The notes below the pieces were generated by a model, which was not told the DNA's origin, did not search any database, and saw nothing but the letters and a program-made list of their open reading frames with translations. Positions 47,833-56,297 of a stretch of DNA of 64,000 bases are shown in pieces; positions within the stretch are counted from its first letter, which is position 1; every line of letters starts with the position of its first letter. The stretch comes from Agrobacterium vaccinii (GTDB taxonomy: Bacteria > Pseudomonadota > Alphaproteobacteria > Rhizobiales > Rhizobiaceae): the NCBI RefSeq assembly GCF_021310995.1, contig NZ_CP054150.1, forward strand, positions 372,001-436,000, written 5' to 3'. The translations under genes and the position numbers were made by a program.

Positions 47833-47840
47833 GATTGGGG

Positions 47841-48086
47841 TCAAGCCGCAGCCTTACCCTGCGCGACGATGACAGGGATCAGCAGATCGCCCCAGTTGCC
47901 ATCACCGCCATGGTGGCGGGCGGAGCGGACGAGCTCTACCGATACACCGGCCTCGACCGCATTCATGACCGCCTGGTTGAGGCGGTGCAGGTCGTTTGCC
48001 AGCATGCGGATGGCGCTTTGCTGATCCTGGCTCATGGATGAGGACTGCTCCTCGGTGCGTTCCTTAACTCTCGAAATCGAAGCCAT
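47841..48086 (-). CDS. Small conserved protein downstream of aceA
   Basis: This 81-aa protein is unknown. It starts MASISRVKERTEEQSSSMSQ and is helical to about residue 55, then has SARHHGGDGNWGDLLIPVIV. No signal or membrane helix. Start 48086 is chosen for the strong GGAGG just before it; the frame is open to 48104. It lies 94 bases downstream of aceA in the same direction, with a large hairpin in between, and is probably on the aceA transcript. Confidence 0.7.
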   Translation of the reverse strand: MASISRVKERTEEQSSSMSQDQQSAIRMLANDLHRLNQAVMNAVEAGVSVELVRSARHHGGDGNWGDLLIPVIVAQGKAAA

Positions 48087-48132
48087 TGGTTTTCCTCCGT
48101 TCAATGGGCTTGAAGCTGGTGTCTCGTTTGTC

Positions 48133-48177
48133 GCATGTCGTTATCGCAAAACCGCGGCACACTTTTGCGCGACATGC
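48133..48177 (-). promoter_or_regulatory. Large stem-loop between aceA and the 81-aa gene
   Basis: GCATGTCG (48133-48140) pairs with CGACATGC (48170-48177), and inside it CGCAAAA (48145-48151) pairs with TTTTGCG (48163-48169), leaving a 4-base bulge and an 11-base loop: 15 perfect base pairs. It begins four bases after the aceA stop. There is no T-run, so mRNA 3'-end protection or partial termination is more likely than full termination. Confidence 0.75.
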
Positions 48178-48180
48178 TTG

Positions 48181-49470
48181 TCATTCCGCAGCGGGGCGGA
48201 ACTGGTCGTGTTCGGTCGATTCCTTCATCGCCGTGGTGGATGAGGTGCCGCCGGATATGGCGACGGAGACCGCATCGAAATAGCCGGTGCCGACTTCGCG
48301 CTGGTGCTTGGTGGCGGTGTAGCCGTTGATTTCGGCGGCGAATTCCGCTTCCTGAAGCTCCGAATAGGCTGCCATCTGCCGGTCCTTATAGCCGCGTGCC
48401 AGTTCGAACATGCCGTAGTTGAGTTGGTGGAAACCGGCAAGTGTGATGAACTGGAACTTGTAGCCCATGGCACCGAGTTCGCGCTGGAACTTGGCAATCG
48501 TCGCATCATCCAAGTGTTTCTTCCAGTTGAACGAAGGCGAGCAATTGTATGCCAGCTTCTTGCCCGGATGCACCTTGTGCACGCCTTCCGCAAAGCGCTT
48601 GGCCTGTTCCAGATCCGGCTTGGATGTTTCGCACCAGATGAGATCGCAATAGGGCGCATAGGCGTTGGCGCGGGCAATGCACGGTTCCAGCCCGTTTTTG
48701 ACCGGGTAGAAGCCCTCGACCGTGCGCCCGGCATCGTAATCCACGAAGGGCTGGTCGCGCTCATCGATATCAGACGTCAGAAGCTTTGCGGCTTCCGCAT
48801 CGGTGCGGGCTATGACCAGCGTCGGCGTGCCCATGACGTCTGCGGCCAAACGCGCCGCCGTCAGGTTGCGGATATGCGCCGCTGTCGGGATCAGAACCTT
48901 GCCGCCCAGATGGCCGCATTTCTTTTCAGATGCCAACTGGTCTTCATAATGAACACCCGCAGCCCCGGCCTCGATAAAGGCCTTCATGATTTCGAACGCA
49001 TTCAGCGGGCCACCGAAGCCGGCTTCCGCATCGGCAACGATGGGTGCAAACCATGTGTCGACGGACAGGCCCTTGCCTTCGGCAGTCTCGATCTGGTCGG
49101 CGCGCTGCAAGGTCTTGTTGATGCGCTTCGCCAGTTCAGGCGCTGCATTGGCCGGGTAAAGCGATTGATCCGGGTACATCGCCGATGCCGTGTTGGCGTC
49201 TGCCGCAACCTGCCAGCCCGAGAGATAGATCGCCTTCAGACCGGCGCGAACCATCTGCATGGCCTGATTGCCGGAAAGCGCGCCGAGCGCATTGATGTAG
49301 CTTTCCTCGTTGATCAGCTTCCACAATCGGTTCGCGCCCATTTCCGCCAGCGAATGACGGATTTCGACGGAGCCGCGCAACCTCTCAACGTCCGTTGTTG
49401 TGTAAGTGCGCTCAATGCCATCGTAACGGCCTCTGGGTGCGCCCGGAACCAGCTTGTAAAAATCAGTCAT
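48181..49470 (-). CDS. aceA: Isocitrate lyase AceA
   Basis: AceA splits isocitrate to glyoxylate and succinate, the entry to the glyoxylate shunt used on acetate and fatty acids. The 429-aa product has the catalytic motif KKCGHLGGK (with Cys), and [20 protein letters not shown] and [12 protein letters not shown] before it. Start ATG 49470 follows GGGAGAGAG; the frame is open to 49506 without a site. The divergent regulator at 49711 is the likely controller. Confidence 0.96.
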   Translation of the reverse strand: MTDFYKLVPGAPRGRYDGIERTYTTTDVERLRGSVEIRHSLAEMGANRLWKLINEESYINALGALSGNQAMQMVRAGLKAIYLSGWQVAADANTASAMYPDQSLYPANAAPELAKRINKTLQRADQIETAEGKGLSVDTWFAPIVADAEAGFGGPLNAFEIMKAFIEAGAAGVHYEDQLASEKKCGHLGGKVLIPTAAHIRNLTAARLAADVMGTPTLVIARTDAEAAKLLTSDIDERDQPFVDYDAGRTVEGFYPVKNGLEPCIARANAYAPYCDLIWCETSKPDLEQAKRFAEGVHKVHPGKKLAYNCSPSFNWKKHLDDATIAKFQRELGAMGYKFQFITLAGFHQLNYGMFELARGYKDRQMAAYSELQEAEFAAEINGYTATKHQREVGTGYFDAVSVAISGGTSSTTAMKESTEHDQFRPAAE

Positions 49471-49503
49471 GTCTCTCTCCCTTGTCAGAACCGAAAATCC
49501 CTC

Positions 49504-49532
49504 CACACATCGTTACTCCAATATGATGTGTG
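49504..49532. promoter_or_regulatory. Inverted repeat in the aceA promoter region
   Basis: CACACATC (49504-49511) and GATGTGTG (49525-49532) are perfect inverted repeats separated by 13 bases, 34 bases upstream of the aceA start. Placement fits an operator or promoter-overlapping site for aceA. Confidence 0.45.
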
Positions 49533-49637
49533 ATCCGATGTGACTGAATTTACAGTTTCGATAATTTTTACGCCAGATAAAAAGGAAAATCAGTGACTTG
49601 AAAGAGGTCATGCTGTATCGCCTTTGACAGGGTGGAG

Positions 49638-49697
49638 TTGTAAAATTGTAAATTTTGTAAAAGTCGTGCACGACTAATTTTGTGTGGATTTTGTAAA
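49638..49697 (+). promoter_or_regulatory. TTGTAAA repeats and a 14-bp palindrome in the aceA/regulator gap
   Basis: TTGTAAA occurs at 49638, 49646, 49655 and 49691. Between the third and fourth copy lies the perfect palindrome AGTCGTGCACGACT (49662-49675). The fourth repeat ends 13 bases before the GTG start of the regulator. RamB/ScfR-like proteins bind short TTTGCAAA-type sites, so these repeats are plausible targets. Confidence 0.6.
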
Positions 49698-49710
49698 GGG
49701 AGGAGGTCTG

Positions 49711-51126
49711 GTGGAGGCCAAGATATTTGCAGGGCCGCGCGTCCGGCGTGTGCGTAACGGGTTGGGTCTGACGCAGACGGCCATGGCCGAGGCGCTGTCG
49801 ATCTCGCCGTCCTATCTCAATCTCATCGAGCGCAATCAGCGCCCGCTGACCGTCCAGCTGCTGTTGAAACTGAGCTCCGTTTATAAGGTCGATCTGGACG
49901 ATTTGCAGGGCGAAAGCGGCGGCATTGCCAGCCAGTTGCGGGAAGTCTTTGCCGATCCGCTGCTGGCGGGCGAGGTGCCATCGGGGCAGGAACTGGTCGA
50001 GGTGGCGGAAGCGGCACCCAATGCGGCCAGCGGCATCACCAAGCTTTATCGTGCTTATAAGGAGCAGGCACAGCGCCTGAGCGATCTGTCAGACCTTCTG
50101 GCGCGGGAAGGGCACCAGACAACACTGTCGGCCACCCGCCTGCCGATCGACGAAGTCAGGGAAATCTTCGAGCGGCGTGCGGCACATTTCGCGCAGCTGG
50201 ATGTGGCGGCGGAAGCTTTTCATGCGGCGCTGTCGCCCGGTGACGACTTGGCGCAGGCGCTGAAAAGCTGGCTTCAGAAAAACCACGGCATCGTCGTGCG
50301 CTCCATGCCCGTCCACGCCATGCCAAACCTGCGCCGACGTTATGACCGGCACTCCATGCGGCTGTTTCTATCCGAGCGCCTGTCGCCGCAGGACCAGTTG
50401 CGCGAAATGGCGATGGAGGCCTGTCTTCTGGCGCTGACGGAGGAGATTGGTGCAGAACTGCAAGCGCTGGCGCTATCAGGTGAAGAGGCCAAGCGCATCG
50501 CCCGTTTCGAGCTTGCCCGTTACGCCGCCCATGCGCTGATGATGCCCTACGGTGCGTTTCTCAGCGCTGCCCAGCGGGCGCGCTACGACATCGATATCCT
50601 ACGCGGGCGCTTCAATGTGTCGTTCGAGCAGGTGGCGAACCGTCTCGTCACGCTGGCGCGTCCCGGTGCTTCCGGCATTCCGTTTTTTCTGATGGAAATC
50701 GACAGCGCCGGAAACCGATTTCGCAAGGCGGGCGCACAAGGCTTTCCGCAGGCAAAGTTCGGTGGGCAGTGCGTCAAGCTCAACGTCCACGCCGCTTTTT
50801 CCCAGCCGGGGCAGGTGCTGGTCGAACAGGTGGAGATGCCGGATGGCGGGGCTTATCTCACCATCGCCCGCTCGCTGGATGGGCCGCAGGCGGGGTTTGG
50901 AGAGCGCATTCGTCGCACGGCCATTATGGTCGCCTGCGATGCGGCGCTGGCGAAAGAGACTATTTACGGCGATGTCGTTGGCATCAAGGCCGGTACCATC
51001 GCCATCGGCCCATCCTGTCGGCTGTGTGAGCGGCAGGGCTGTCTGTCGCGGGCGGAGGCTCCATTGACGCGGCCGCTGGGGCTGGATGAAATGGTGACGG
51101 GCTTGAGCGTTTTCGATTTTCAGTGA
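49711..51126 (+). CDS. ScfR/RamB-like short-chain acyl-CoA responsive regulator
   Basis: The 471-aa product has an XRE-type helix-turn-helix (about 8-65: VRRVRNGLGLTQTAMAEALS, then PSYLNLIERNQRPLT), a central IrrE/DUF2083-type sensor region, and a C-terminal cysteine motif CRLCERQGC. This is the layout of RamB, PrpR and ScfR proteins that control acetate and propionate genes. Its place beside aceA supports control of the glyoxylate shunt. The start is GTG 49711, chosen for AAAGGGAGGAGG just upstream. Confidence 0.88.
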   Translation: MEAKIFAGPRVRRVRNGLGLTQTAMAEALSISPSYLNLIERNQRPLTVQLLLKLSSVYKVDLDDLQGESGGIASQLREVFADPLLAGEVPSGQELVEVAEAAPNAASGITKLYRAYKEQAQRLSDLSDLLAREGHQTTLSATRLPIDEVREIFERRAAHFAQLDVAAEAFHAALSPGDDLAQALKSWLQKNHGIVVRSMPVHAMPNLRRRYDRHSMRLFLSERLSPQDQLREMAMEACLLALTEEIGAELQALALSGEEAKRIARFELARYAAHALMMPYGAFLSAAQRARYDIDILRGRFNVSFEQVANRLVTLARPGASGIPFFLMEIDSAGNRFRKAGAQGFPQAKFGGQCVKLNVHAAFSQPGQVLVEQVEMPDGGAYLTIARSLDGPQAGFGERIRRTAIMVACDAALAKETIYGDVVGIKAGTIAIGPSCRLCERQGCLSRAEAPLTRPLGLDEMVTGLSVFDFQ

Positions 51127-51259
51127 GTGCTTTCAACACAATTGTTTGAAATTGCCGCGCTGCACATTTCCTGCTTGCCGCCGCAACTTTTCCTTTCTAG
51201 TCTCTGGCAAAACAAGGGGATCACGCGTCTTCCCACGGCGCGTTCAAACAGGAGATATC

Positions 51260-52360
51260 ATGAAACATCGTTCGCTTCGTTTCAGCCTCGCCGTTGCCGC
51301 AGCCGTTCTGGCCGCTGGCACCGCATTTGCGCAGGAAAAGGTCGTCCACGTCTACAACTGGTCGGACTATATCGATCCTGCCCTTTTGGAAGAATTCACC
51401 AAGGAAACCGGCATCAAGGTCGTTTACGACGTCTATGACGGCAACGAAGTGCTGGAAACCAAGTTGCTGGCTGGCAACTCCGGTTATGATGTGGTCGCGC
51501 CGACATCGCCGTTCCTGGCGCGTCAGATCAAGGCTGGGGTCTACCAGAAGCTGGACAAGTCCAAGCTTCCGAACCTCAAGAACATGTGGCCGGAAATTAC
51601 CACGCGCCTGTCGCAGTATGATCCCGGCAATGAATATGCCGTCAACTACATGTGGGGCACCACCGGCATCGGCTACAACGTCGCCAAGATCAAGGCTGCA
51701 CTCGGCGATGATGTTAAGGTCGATAGCTGGGATATTCTGTTCAAGCCGGAAAACGCGGCCAAGCTGAAGTCCTGCGGCATCAACATTCTCGATGCATCCG
51801 ACGAAACTTTCGCCATCGCCATGAACTACATCGGCAAGAACCCGGACAGCAAGGAAACGGCTGATCTGGAAGCCGGTGGCGATGTCTACAAGGCCATCCG
51901 TCCTTCGGTCAAAACCTTCAATTCCTCGGCCTATATCGATGAGCTGGCCAATGGCGACAGCTGCATCACCATCGGCTGGTCCGGCGATATTCTCCAGGCC
52001 AAGACCCGCGCCGAGGAAGCAAAGAACGGCGTTGAAGTGAACTACGTCATTCCGAAAGAAGGCACCTATATCTGGATGGATTCCTTTGCCATTCCCGCAG
52101 ATGCCAAGAATGTTGATGCAGCGCACGCCTTCATCAACTTCATGATGAAGCCTGATGTTGCCGCCAAGGCTTCGGATTACGTCCAATATGCCAACGGCAA
52201 CCTTGCGTCGCAGCCGCTAATGGATGAGGCTGTCTCCAAGAACCCGGGCGTTTACCCGGATGCGGAGACGATGAAGAAGCTCTTCACCATTTCGCCCTAT
52301 GGACCGAAAGAACAGCGCGTTCTCAACCGCGTCTGGACCCAGATAAAAACCGGCAGCTGA
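51260..52360 (+). CDS. potF: Putrescine ABC transporter substrate-binding protein PotF
   Basis: The 366-aa product has a signal peptide (about 1-24, ending GTAFAQ) and a polyamine-binding fold: VHVYNWSDYIDPALLEEFTK, LLAGNSGYDVVAPTSPFLAR and DSFAIPADAKNVDAAHAFIN. It is closer to PotF (putrescine) than to PotD in length. ATG 51260 follows AGGAGA; the open frame from 51146 is not used. It is first of potFGHI and is followed by a hairpin. Confidence 0.92.
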   Translation: MKHRSLRFSLAVAAAVLAAGTAFAQEKVVHVYNWSDYIDPALLEEFTKETGIKVVYDVYDGNEVLETKLLAGNSGYDVVAPTSPFLARQIKAGVYQKLDKSKLPNLKNMWPEITTRLSQYDPGNEYAVNYMWGTTGIGYNVAKIKAALGDDVKVDSWDILFKPENAAKLKSCGINILDASDETFAIAMNYIGKNPDSKETADLEAGGDVYKAIRPSVKTFNSSAYIDELANGDSCITIGWSGDILQAKTRAEEAKNGVEVNYVIPKEGTYIWMDSFAIPADAKNVDAAHAFINFMMKPDVAAKASDYVQYANGNLASQPLMDEAVSKNPGVYPDAETMKKLFTISPYGPKEQRVLNRVWTQIKTGS

Positions 52361-52371
52361 CCGGGTTTTCA

Positions 52372-52401
52372 AAAGGGGCGGGTGGAAACTCCTGCCCCTT
52401 T
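52372..52401 (+). promoter_or_regulatory. Intercistronic hairpin between potF and potG
   Basis: AAAGGGGC (52372-52379) pairs with GCCCCTTT (52394-52401); three further inner pairs (one G-T) give an 11-bp stem. It begins 12 bases after potF. Like the aglE-aglF hairpin, it could raise the yield of binding protein over the membrane parts. Confidence 0.7.
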
Positions 52402-52438
52402 CTCGTTCAGCCTTTACATAAAACAAATGGGACAGTTC

Positions 52439-53581
52439 ATGGCGAAATCTCTTGGCCCGGTTAAACGCAAATTCTCTCCATGGACTGATCCGGCGGCGGC
52501 TCCGTTCATCCGGTTTGAGAATGTCACCAAGAGGTTTGGCGATTTCGTCGCCGTGGATAATTTGACGCTGGATATTTACGAGCGCGAATTCTTCTCGCTG
52601 CTCGGCCCATCCGGCTGCGGCAAGACCACGCTGATGCGCATGCTGGCCGGTTTCGAGGAGCCGACGGAAGGTCGTATCCTCTTGCAGGGCAAGGACATCT
52701 CCGGCGTACCGCCCTATAAGCGGCCCACCAATATGATGTTCCAGTCCTACGCCTTGTTTCCGCATATGTCGGTGGAAAAGAACATCGCCTTCGGTCTTGA
52801 GCAGGATGGTCTGCCCAAAGCAGATATCAAGCTCCGCGTCGAGGAAATGCTGCGCATGGTCAAGCTCACCGAGTTTGCCAAACGCAAGCCGAGCCAGCTT
52901 TCCGGCGGGCAGCGTCAACGCGTGGCGCTGGCGCGCTCTCTGGCCAAGCGGCCAAAGGTGCTGTTGCTGGACGAGCCGCTTGGCGCGCTGGACAAGAAGC
53001 TGCGCGAGGAAACCCAGTTCGAGTTGATGGACCTTCAGCAAACGCTTGGTACCACCTTCCTCATCGTCACCCATGATCAGGAAGAAGCGATGACGGTATC
53101 TGACCGCATTGCCGTGATGGACAAGGGCATCGTCGCGCAGGTAGCAACACCGGCTGAAATTTACGAAGCCCCCAACAGCCGCTACGTGGCGGACTTCATC
53201 GGTGACATCAACATCTTCGACGCCACCGTCACGTCCAAGACAGGCCCTGCCGTGCAACTGGATTGCGATGGTCTTGATGTCACCGTGGAGCAGGAATGCG
53301 CCGCCGCAATCGGCGACAGGGTGGCCTTTGCCGTCCGCCCGGAAAAGGTCCGCATTTCACTGGATGCACCGACGGAGACATCGCCGAACGTGGCGCATGG
53401 CGAGGTCTGGGATATCGGCTATCTCGGCGATTTCTCGGTGTTCATCGTCAAGCTGGACGATGGCCGGGTCATTCGTGCCGCGCAGGCCAATGTCTCGCGT
53501 CTGGTCGATAGGCCCATCACCTTCGGGGATATGGTCTGGCTCAACTGGAAAGCCGATTCCGGTCTGGTTCTCACACGCTGA
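52439..53581 (+). CDS. potG: Putrescine ABC transporter ATP-binding protein PotG
   Basis: The 380-aa product has Walker A GPSGCGKTT, signature LSGGQRQRV, Walker B VLLLDEPLGALD, the switch His in VTHDQEEAMTV, and a C-terminal TOBE domain (about 290-380). It energises uptake with PotH and PotI. ATG 52439 is used; the frame continues upstream to 52382 and an ATG at 52427 is possible. It is 13 bases from potH. Confidence 0.94.
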   Translation: MAKSLGPVKRKFSPWTDPAAAPFIRFENVTKRFGDFVAVDNLTLDIYEREFFSLLGPSGCGKTTLMRMLAGFEEPTEGRILLQGKDISGVPPYKRPTNMMFQSYALFPHMSVEKNIAFGLEQDGLPKADIKLRVEEMLRMVKLTEFAKRKPSQLSGGQRQRVALARSLAKRPKVLLLDEPLGALDKKLREETQFELMDLQQTLGTTFLIVTHDQEEAMTVSDRIAVMDKGIVAQVATPAEIYEAPNSRYVADFIGDINIFDATVTSKTGPAVQLDCDGLDVTVEQECAAAIGDRVAFAVRPEKVRISLDAPTETSPNVAHGEVWDIGYLGDFSVFIVKLDDGRVIRAAQANVSRLVDRPITFGDMVWLNWKADSGLVLTR

Positions 53582-53594
53582 GGGAGGGTTGAAC

Positions 53595-54503
53595 ATGGCG
53601 ATTTCGTCCCCGGAAAACCGGCAAAGCCCCACCCGTTGGCTGGTGGTGGCCATACCCTATCTCTGGCTGCTGCTGTTCTTCGCGGCACCCTTCCTCATCA
53701 TTCTGAAAATCTCCTTTTCAGACACCGCCATCGCCATGCCGCCCTATACGCCGGTCTTCGAAGGCTTTGCCAGGATCGGCGATTTCTTTTCGCAGCTGGA
53801 TTTCGAGAACTATCTCTTCCTGACCGAGGACCCGCTTTATATCGAAGCCTATCTGTCGTCGCTGCGCATCGCCTTCATCTCGACCTTCCTTCTGCTGTTG
53901 ATCGGCTACCCCATGGCGCTGGCCATGGCGCGTGCTCCCAGCACCATCCGACCCACGCTGGTGATGCTGGTCATCCTGCCGTTCTGGACCTCGTTCCTCA
54001 TACGCGTTTACGCCTGGATCGGCATTCTGAAGCCCGAAGGCCTCTTGACGTTGCTGTTCCAGACCACCGGACTTCTCGGGCCGGACGAACAGGTCAACAT
54101 CTTCCGCACCGATACCGCCGTCTTCATCGGCATCGTCTATTCCTACCTGCCCTTCATGGTGCTGCCGCTTTACGCTGCGCTGGAAAAGCTGGATGCGACA
54201 CTGTTGGAAGCAGCCAACGATCTGGGATGCCCACCGTGGAAAGCGTTCTGGAAAATCACCCTCCCGCTGTCTCTGCCGGGCGTCATCGCCGGATCGATGA
54301 TCTGCTTCATTCCCATCACCGGCGAGTTCGTCATTCCCGATTTGCTGGGCGGCGCAGAAACTCTGATGATCGGCAAGACGCTTTGGACGGAGTTCTTCGG
54401 CAATCGTGACTGGCCGTTGGCATCTGCCGTGGCGGTGCTGTTGCTGCTGTTGCTCGTCGTGCCCATCGCCATCTTCCAGAACCAGCAGAAGAAGGTGGCA
54501 TAG
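53595..54503 (+). CDS. potH: Putrescine ABC transporter permease PotH
   Basis: The 302-aa product has about six membrane helices and the EAA loop (LEAANDLGCPPWKAFWKITL). GGGAGGGTT precedes ATG 53595. A longer open frame begins inside potG but does not look like a permease. It is followed after two bases by potI. Confidence 0.94.
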   Translation: MAISSPENRQSPTRWLVVAIPYLWLLLFFAAPFLIILKISFSDTAIAMPPYTPVFEGFARIGDFFSQLDFENYLFLTEDPLYIEAYLSSLRIAFISTFLLLLIGYPMALAMARAPSTIRPTLVMLVILPFWTSFLIRVYAWIGILKPEGLLTLLFQTTGLLGPDEQVNIFRTDTAVFIGIVYSYLPFMVLPLYAALEKLDATLLEAANDLGCPPWKAFWKITLPLSLPGVIAGSMICFIPITGEFVIPDLLGGAETLMIGKTLWTEFFGNRDWPLASAVAVLLLLLLVVPIAIFQNQQKKVA

Positions 54504-54505
54504 AC

Positions 54506-55318
54506 ATGAAGCGCGGCAAGTTCGATACGACTATTCTCACCTTCTGCTTTGCTTTTCTCTACATCCCCATCATCATTCTGGTGATCTATTCCTTCAATGC
54601 CTCCAAGCTGGTCACGGTGTGGGGCGGCTTTTCGCTGCAATGGTACAGCTCCATGTGGTCCAACCAGGGCCTGATGGATGCGGCATGGATCACCGCGCGC
54701 GTCGCCGTTCTCAGTGCCACCATCGGCACCATTCTCGGCACGCTGGCGGCACTGTCGCTCACGCGGTTCTCTCGCTTTCCGGGCCGTATCCTGTTTTCCG
54801 GCATGATCTATGCGCCACTGGTCATGCCGGAGGTGATCACCGGCCTGTCGCTGTTGCTGCTCTTCGTGGCCGTGGGCGTGGACCGCAGTTTCTGGACCGT
54901 GGTCATCGCGCATACGACTTTCACCATGTGTTACGTGGCGATTGTCGTGCAATCACGCCTGCTAACCTTCGACCGCAGTCTGGAAGAAGCCGCGCTCGAT
55001 CTCGGTTGCCCGCCGGTCAAAACCTTCTTCCGCATCACGCTACCGCTCATCCTGCCCGCCGTCGTCGCCGGGTGGATGCTGGCCTTTTCGTTGTCGCTAG
55101 ACGATCTCGTCATCGCCAGCTTCACGACCGGGCCGGGTGCCACGACGCTGCCGATCAAGATCTACTCGCAGGTGCGTCTTGGTGTGACGCCTGAGATCAA
55201 TGCCATCTGCACCATCCTGATCGCGCTCGTCACCATCGGCGTCATCTGCGCCTCCATCGCTTCTAAACGTGGCGAATTGCAGCGCATGCGCGATGAACAT
55301 GCGGCGGCGAAAGGATGA
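54506..55318 (+). CDS. potI: Putrescine ABC transporter permease PotI
   Basis: The 270-aa product has six membrane helices, FDTTILTFCFAFLYIPIIIL at the start, and the EAA loop (LEEAALDLGCPPVKTFFRIT). It pairs with PotH and ends the pot operon. The next terminator is about 210 bases downstream, with a CtrA-type box in between, so it may belong to another transcript. Confidence 0.94.
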   Translation: MKRGKFDTTILTFCFAFLYIPIIILVIYSFNASKLVTVWGGFSLQWYSSMWSNQGLMDAAWITARVAVLSATIGTILGTLAALSLTRFSRFPGRILFSGMIYAPLVMPEVITGLSLLLLFVAVGVDRSFWTVVIAHTTFTMCYVAIVVQSRLLTFDRSLEEAALDLGCPPVKTFFRITLPLILPAVVAGWMLAFSLSLDDLVIASFTTGPGATTLPIKIYSQVRLGVTPEINAICTILIALVTIGVICASIASKRGELQRMRDEHAAAKG

Positions 55319-55397
55319 ACCGGCAACTGAGCAGCGTCTCGCGAAATCCGGCGAATAATCTTAGGAATTTGTTGTCCCTAAATGGTGTAGTCGCCCT

Positions 55398-55412
55398 TTA
55401 ACCCTTTGTTAA
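55398..55412. promoter_or_regulatory. CtrA-type box TTAA-N7-TTAA upstream of a small RNA candidate
   Basis: TTAACCCTTTGTTAA has the exact half-sites and 7-base spacing. It lies 79 bases after potI and about 120 bases before the UUCG-loop terminator. No protein gene on the plus strand starts convincingly after it. Confidence 0.6.
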
Positions 55413-55557
55413 ATGGCCATGTTCCAAATGGTAGGCAACGTGGGTGCACTCAATGAGAGGGTGACCGGGCCGGTGGCTCAAAGACATGATGTTGTTTTAT
55501 TCCGACTCTCGTTAATAAGCACAAACTCTCAAGGCAGCTTCGGCTGCCTTTTCTTTT
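55413..55557 (+). ncRNA. Candidate small RNA, boundaries approximate at the 5' side
   Basis: Between a CtrA-type box and a strong terminator lie about 145 bases with no convincing coding frame; an open frame from 55413 runs through the terminator and into the antisense of the next gene, so it is not credible. ACCGG-G-CCGGT forms a small internal stem. The 3' end would be near 55557. The 5' end is a guess from the box position. It could instead be an unusually long 3' leader of potI. Confidence 0.45.
55531..55557 (+). terminator. Rho-independent terminator with UUCG tetraloop
   Basis: AAGGCAGC (55531-55538), loop TTCG, GCTGCCTT (55543-55550), then TTCTTTT. The stem is perfect and the loop unusually stable. 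It lies 213 bases after potI. The minus strand side has no T-run, so it serves plus-strand transcription. Confidence 0.93.
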
Positions 55558-55580
55558 CGACGGATGCGCCTCATGACAAG

Positions 55581-56297
55581 TCAGGACTGCTCCACGTCCT
55601 GAAGAATTTTTTCCAGCATAAGGCGTCCGTATTCGACATTGGCGTGATAGTCGCCCGGTTGTTTTGCAAAGACGTCGAGCATCGCGCCATCTGCATCGTA
55701 AACCGACGAAGGTGGATGGTGGTAAGCGATGCCCATGTCTTCCAGTTGTGCCGTCGCGCGGTCGCGGAACCGATTGTAGATAAAAGCGATCTCGCCGTCA
55801 GCGAATTGGGTTTTCCCGGCCAACCTTTGATAGCTTGATGGTACAGGGCAACAGGAAGCAACCGAGAACTCAACGTTCATGCCACGCAGTGTGCGGAAGA
55901 ACGACATAGGCTCTATCAGCGTGTGATCGATGATCGCGTCAAAGCCGCTCTTGGAGACGAATTGTCGGTCCTGAGACCAGATTGCGGCAGTGTGTGTCGT
56001 CCAGTGCTTTTGATCGAAACCAAAGCTTGGATAGAGCCCGAACATGAAGACGAAGCGTCGAGGATCGTTTCGGCAAATGACGGTCGGATGATCCGGGTTG
56101 ATTTTCTCGAATATCGCCTTCGCAGGCGCCTGGGTAAACGCGACGGTATCGTTGTCGGCGGAAAAGAAAGGCTCCAGAAAGTTATAGCCGTGCCCCATCT
56201 GGGCGATACGCAATTGCCCATGACGGCTGTTGAAGGAGACATGCTTGATCGCCTCCGCCAGCGCGATGATGTGCGAATCTCCGATGATTTCAAGCAT
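55581..56297 (-). CDS. SGNH-like protein following the GSCFA gene
   Basis: The 238-aa product starts MLEIIGDSHIIALAEAI, a GDSH-type block I, and ends with GDYHANVEYG, which resembles the Asp-x-His block of SGNH hydrolases. It has no signal peptide. I infer an SGNH-fold enzyme or a relative, possibly acting on acylated glycans; no substrate can be named. ATG 56297 overlaps the GSCFA gene by eight bases; a TTG two codons earlier is an alternative. It is convergent with the small RNA terminator. Confidence 0.7.
   Translation of the reverse strand: MLEIIGDSHIIALAEAIKHVSFNSRHGQLRIAQMGHGYNFLEPFFSADNDTVAFTQAPAKAIFEKINPDHPTVICRNDPRRFVFMFGLYPSFGFDQKHWTTHTAAIWSQDRQFVSKSGFDAIIDHTLIEPMSFFRTLRGMNVEFSVASCCPVPSSYQRLAGKTQFADGEIAFIYNRFRDRATAQLEDMGIAYHHPPSSVYDADGAMLDVFAKQPGDYHANVEYGRLMLEKILQDVEQS

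Noticed and set aside
55413..55838. Open frame of 141 codons starting just after the CtrA-type box
   Set aside because: It passes through a strong terminator and then antisense to the SGNH-like gene; its composition is not protein-like and no ribosome site is evident.
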